A stretch of 35,476 nucleotides of DNA from the NCBI GenBank assembly GCA_015499985.1, contig JAAAUF010000293.1:6575-42050 (forward strand). Direction: 5' to 3'. Origin of the DNA: Haplosporangium gracile. Its lineage: Eukaryota; Mortierellomycota; Mortierellomycetes; Mortierellales; Mortierellaceae. Made by a program: the position numbers and the translations under genes. Positions 34,101-35,476 of this stretch are shown one piece after another; the first letter of the stretch is position 1; each line of letters starts with the position of its first letter. The notes beneath the pieces were generated by a model that was not told the DNA's origin, did not search any database, and was given only the letters and a program-made list of their open reading frames with translations.

Positions 34101-35028
34101 AGCTCTGTTGCCTACACTGTGGACGCTTCTGAACTGTCTGGAGACCAAGCGGCGAGAGTGGGTCTTTGAGGCGTTGATGGCGTTCTTTGACCAGGCACAT
34201 GTCCAGAGCGGGTCCAAGCGAACGATCCTCCAGTTCTTGGCGCTGGTCATTAAGTTGCAGTCGCACCCACACTACACCGGATCGTTTACAATCAACGTGC
34301 CTGGAGCGCCACGTCAGGGAGGATCTGGTACAAGTAATCGGAAAGCGTTGCTGGGGTTGGCCAAGAAGGATCGCAAGGAACAGCAGGCTTCGATTCAGAA
34401 GCTGTCCAAGCTTTTGGCGGCTAGTTTGTTGAAGCTGCCCAAGCTGTTGTGGGATTTGGGCACGGAGCGGATCGAGACCAGTCAGACTGTGTTGGATCTG
34501 CTGGCGTGGGTCACCGTCATTGCTGGCGAGGCCTCTGCTTCATCTTTGACTGAGGAGAAGGAGGGAGTGGTTACTACGGGAGCAGCAATGAAGGAGACAG
34601 AGAGAGCGCATTTTGTCAAGACTTTGCAGAGCTACATGGCACTGTTCTTCTGTGTCACTGTTGCGGCGCCCAAGGGAAGTGGTGCGGCGACGAGGACGAT
34701 TATGGGTCCATTTGTGAAACTCCCTCCTGCGCTTCAGAGACGTGCGATTGAGATTGTGTACTATTCAGGTGTTGTGCTGCCCTTGGAAGAGAAGAAGGCG
34801 AGGGGGAAGAAGAGTGAGCAGAAGCAGCAGATACCTCTTCTTGCTGCCGTCAAATCTTGCTGTCAAGGTAACTTCATATTTTTTGTTCTCCTCAGTCGCT
34901 GTTGGATTTGAATTTGATTGTTTTTTTTGATTACAGAGGTGATATTAACTATCGATATATTTTTTCTAGTGGGCGAACTTTCGGAGGAGACGCGGTTATA
35001 CATTCAGGAGACCTTGCGGATCAACTAG
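31160..35028 (+). CDS. IPI1: Ipi1/TEX10-type pre-rRNA processing protein (Rix1 complex)
   Basis: Seven exons join in phase: 31160-31210, 31324-31396, 31511-31737, 31868-32083, 32201-33442, 33556-34867 and 34970-35028, for 1059 aa. The start MPKSSSKRKKEKNADFK with the following basic KTKLKVGKKKAVADSF is characteristic of the family. The Ipi1 N-terminal region follows: NSRNVTFAELMTQLKHYSPG, RKDALLGLRDLFHRHP, SSVVRKALQNFLGEFIP and FLPLLIVYTCSAMTHI, an alpha-helical ARM/HEAT-like fold. Later come a Ser-rich linker, a strongly acidic stretch (about 32670-32780), and a long helical C-terminal part. Ipi1 with Rix1 and Ipi3 forms the nuclear complex that processes ITS2 and remodels pre-60S ribosomes with Rea1/Mdn1. 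The length is close to animal TEX10, whereas budding yeast Ipi1 is only about 330 aa. The gene may share regulation with other ribosome-biogenesis genes. Confidence 0.92.
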
Positions 35029-35270
35029 ACTATTCTTTCATCCCTCGCCCTCAATTGCATACACACATCTCACTTCTTAATAATTACAATCTGCATTTTT
35101 TCACATCAAGTTTTTTTTTTTTATTATGTTCTGTTTCGTTGTGTCGAGAACGTGTCGTTGTTTGTTTTTTGTTTGTTGTGGAGTGGTTTCTGATATGTTC
35201 ATATCACCATTGTAGCACCCTCTAATCTTCTCCTCCTCTCCTTCCTTCTACCATCGATGGATTGGGGACT

Positions 35271-35424
35271 CTATTCGTCCTGGCGGTAGACCTCGATTAT
35301 AGGAAAGTCCTTAAAACCCCTAGTCAACTTGGCCGTGCTTCCCGTCGGCGCATCGTACTCTCCTGAACTGCCAGAAGATCTGGTGGTTCCGGATTCTGGG
35401 CTCTTCTTCCTCTGATGTTGCTGG

Positions 35425-35476
<52 letters not shown>
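35271..35476 (-). CDS. 3' end of a polyglutamine-containing gene, cut by the window edge
   Basis: The minus strand is open from the right edge to TAG at 35271. It encodes a run of at least 16 Gln (CAA codons) and then HQQHQRKKSPESG, a Ser/Gly-rich spacer, and a C-terminal tail TRGFKDFPIIEVYRQDE. The non-repetitive tail of about 50 residues has balanced composition and no stops, which supports real coding sequence, and the gene is convergent with the upstream IPI1-type gene (242 bp between stops). Start, length and domain content lie outside the window, so the protein cannot be named. Confidence 0.7.
35427..35476. repeat. (TTG)n / (CAA)n trinucleotide repeat
   Basis: Sixteen or more uninterrupted TTG units run to the window edge; on the minus strand they are CAA codons and encode polyglutamine in the preceding gene. 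The true length is unknown because the repeat continues beyond the window. Confidence 0.9.

Noticed and set aside
1..35476. tRNA, rRNA, CRISPR, bacterial-type defence or transposase genes
   Set aside because: I looked for B-box-like GGTTCRA motifs, regularly spaced repeats and transposase-like proteins and found none that hold up. A covariance-model scan would be decisive.

Overview
This window is eukaryotic and fungal. Its genes are split by short spliceosomal introns (GTAAGT/GTACGT-type donors, TAG or CAG acceptors), its intergenic DNA is rich in pyrimidine and poly(A)/poly(T) tracts, and several proteins carry long Ser, Pro, Gln or His runs. The gene content and style suggest an early-diverging fungus, perhaps Mortierella-like. 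That placement is an inference from style; I could not run a search.

Left part (1-7000): a local family of small cysteine-motif proteins on the minus strand, with one intact copy (481-1092), one frameshifted copy (about 1750-2356), a probable fragment at the left edge, and a shared flanking repeat at 1532-1650 and 3217-3340. It is followed by an F-box protein gene (3668-5290) and by a reading frame interrupted by two in-frame stop codons (5632-6873), which looks like a pseudogene.

Middle part (7000-18600): well-supported housekeeping and stress genes. These are a FUN14-family mitochondrial outer-membrane protein (3 exons), a PP5/Ppt1 TPR-protein phosphatase (6 exons), a divergently transcribed BAR-domain protein of the Hob3/Rvs161/BIN3 type (5 exons, the first coding exon only 8 nt), and then three glutathione S-transferase genes in tandem on the minus strand, with related but unequal intron layouts.

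Right part (18600-35476): about 4.2 kb without a recognisable gene leads into a very large low-complexity protein gene (2569 aa from two exons) that contains a region resembling the C-terminal half of a RhoGAP domain. It is followed by an Ipi1/TEX10-type ribosome-biogenesis gene (7 exons, 1059 aa). The window ends inside the 3' end of a convergent gene with a polyglutamine tract.

The genes do not form one pathway. No tRNA, rRNA, CRISPR array or intact mobile element was seen. I did not find a clearly new molecular system. The most unusual items are the decaying tandem family, the GST trio with shifting intron structure, the nonsense-interrupted frame, and the large RhoGAP-like protein with no visible arginine finger. 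Exon boundaries were worked out by hand from reading frame, phase and splice consensus and need transcript confirmation.
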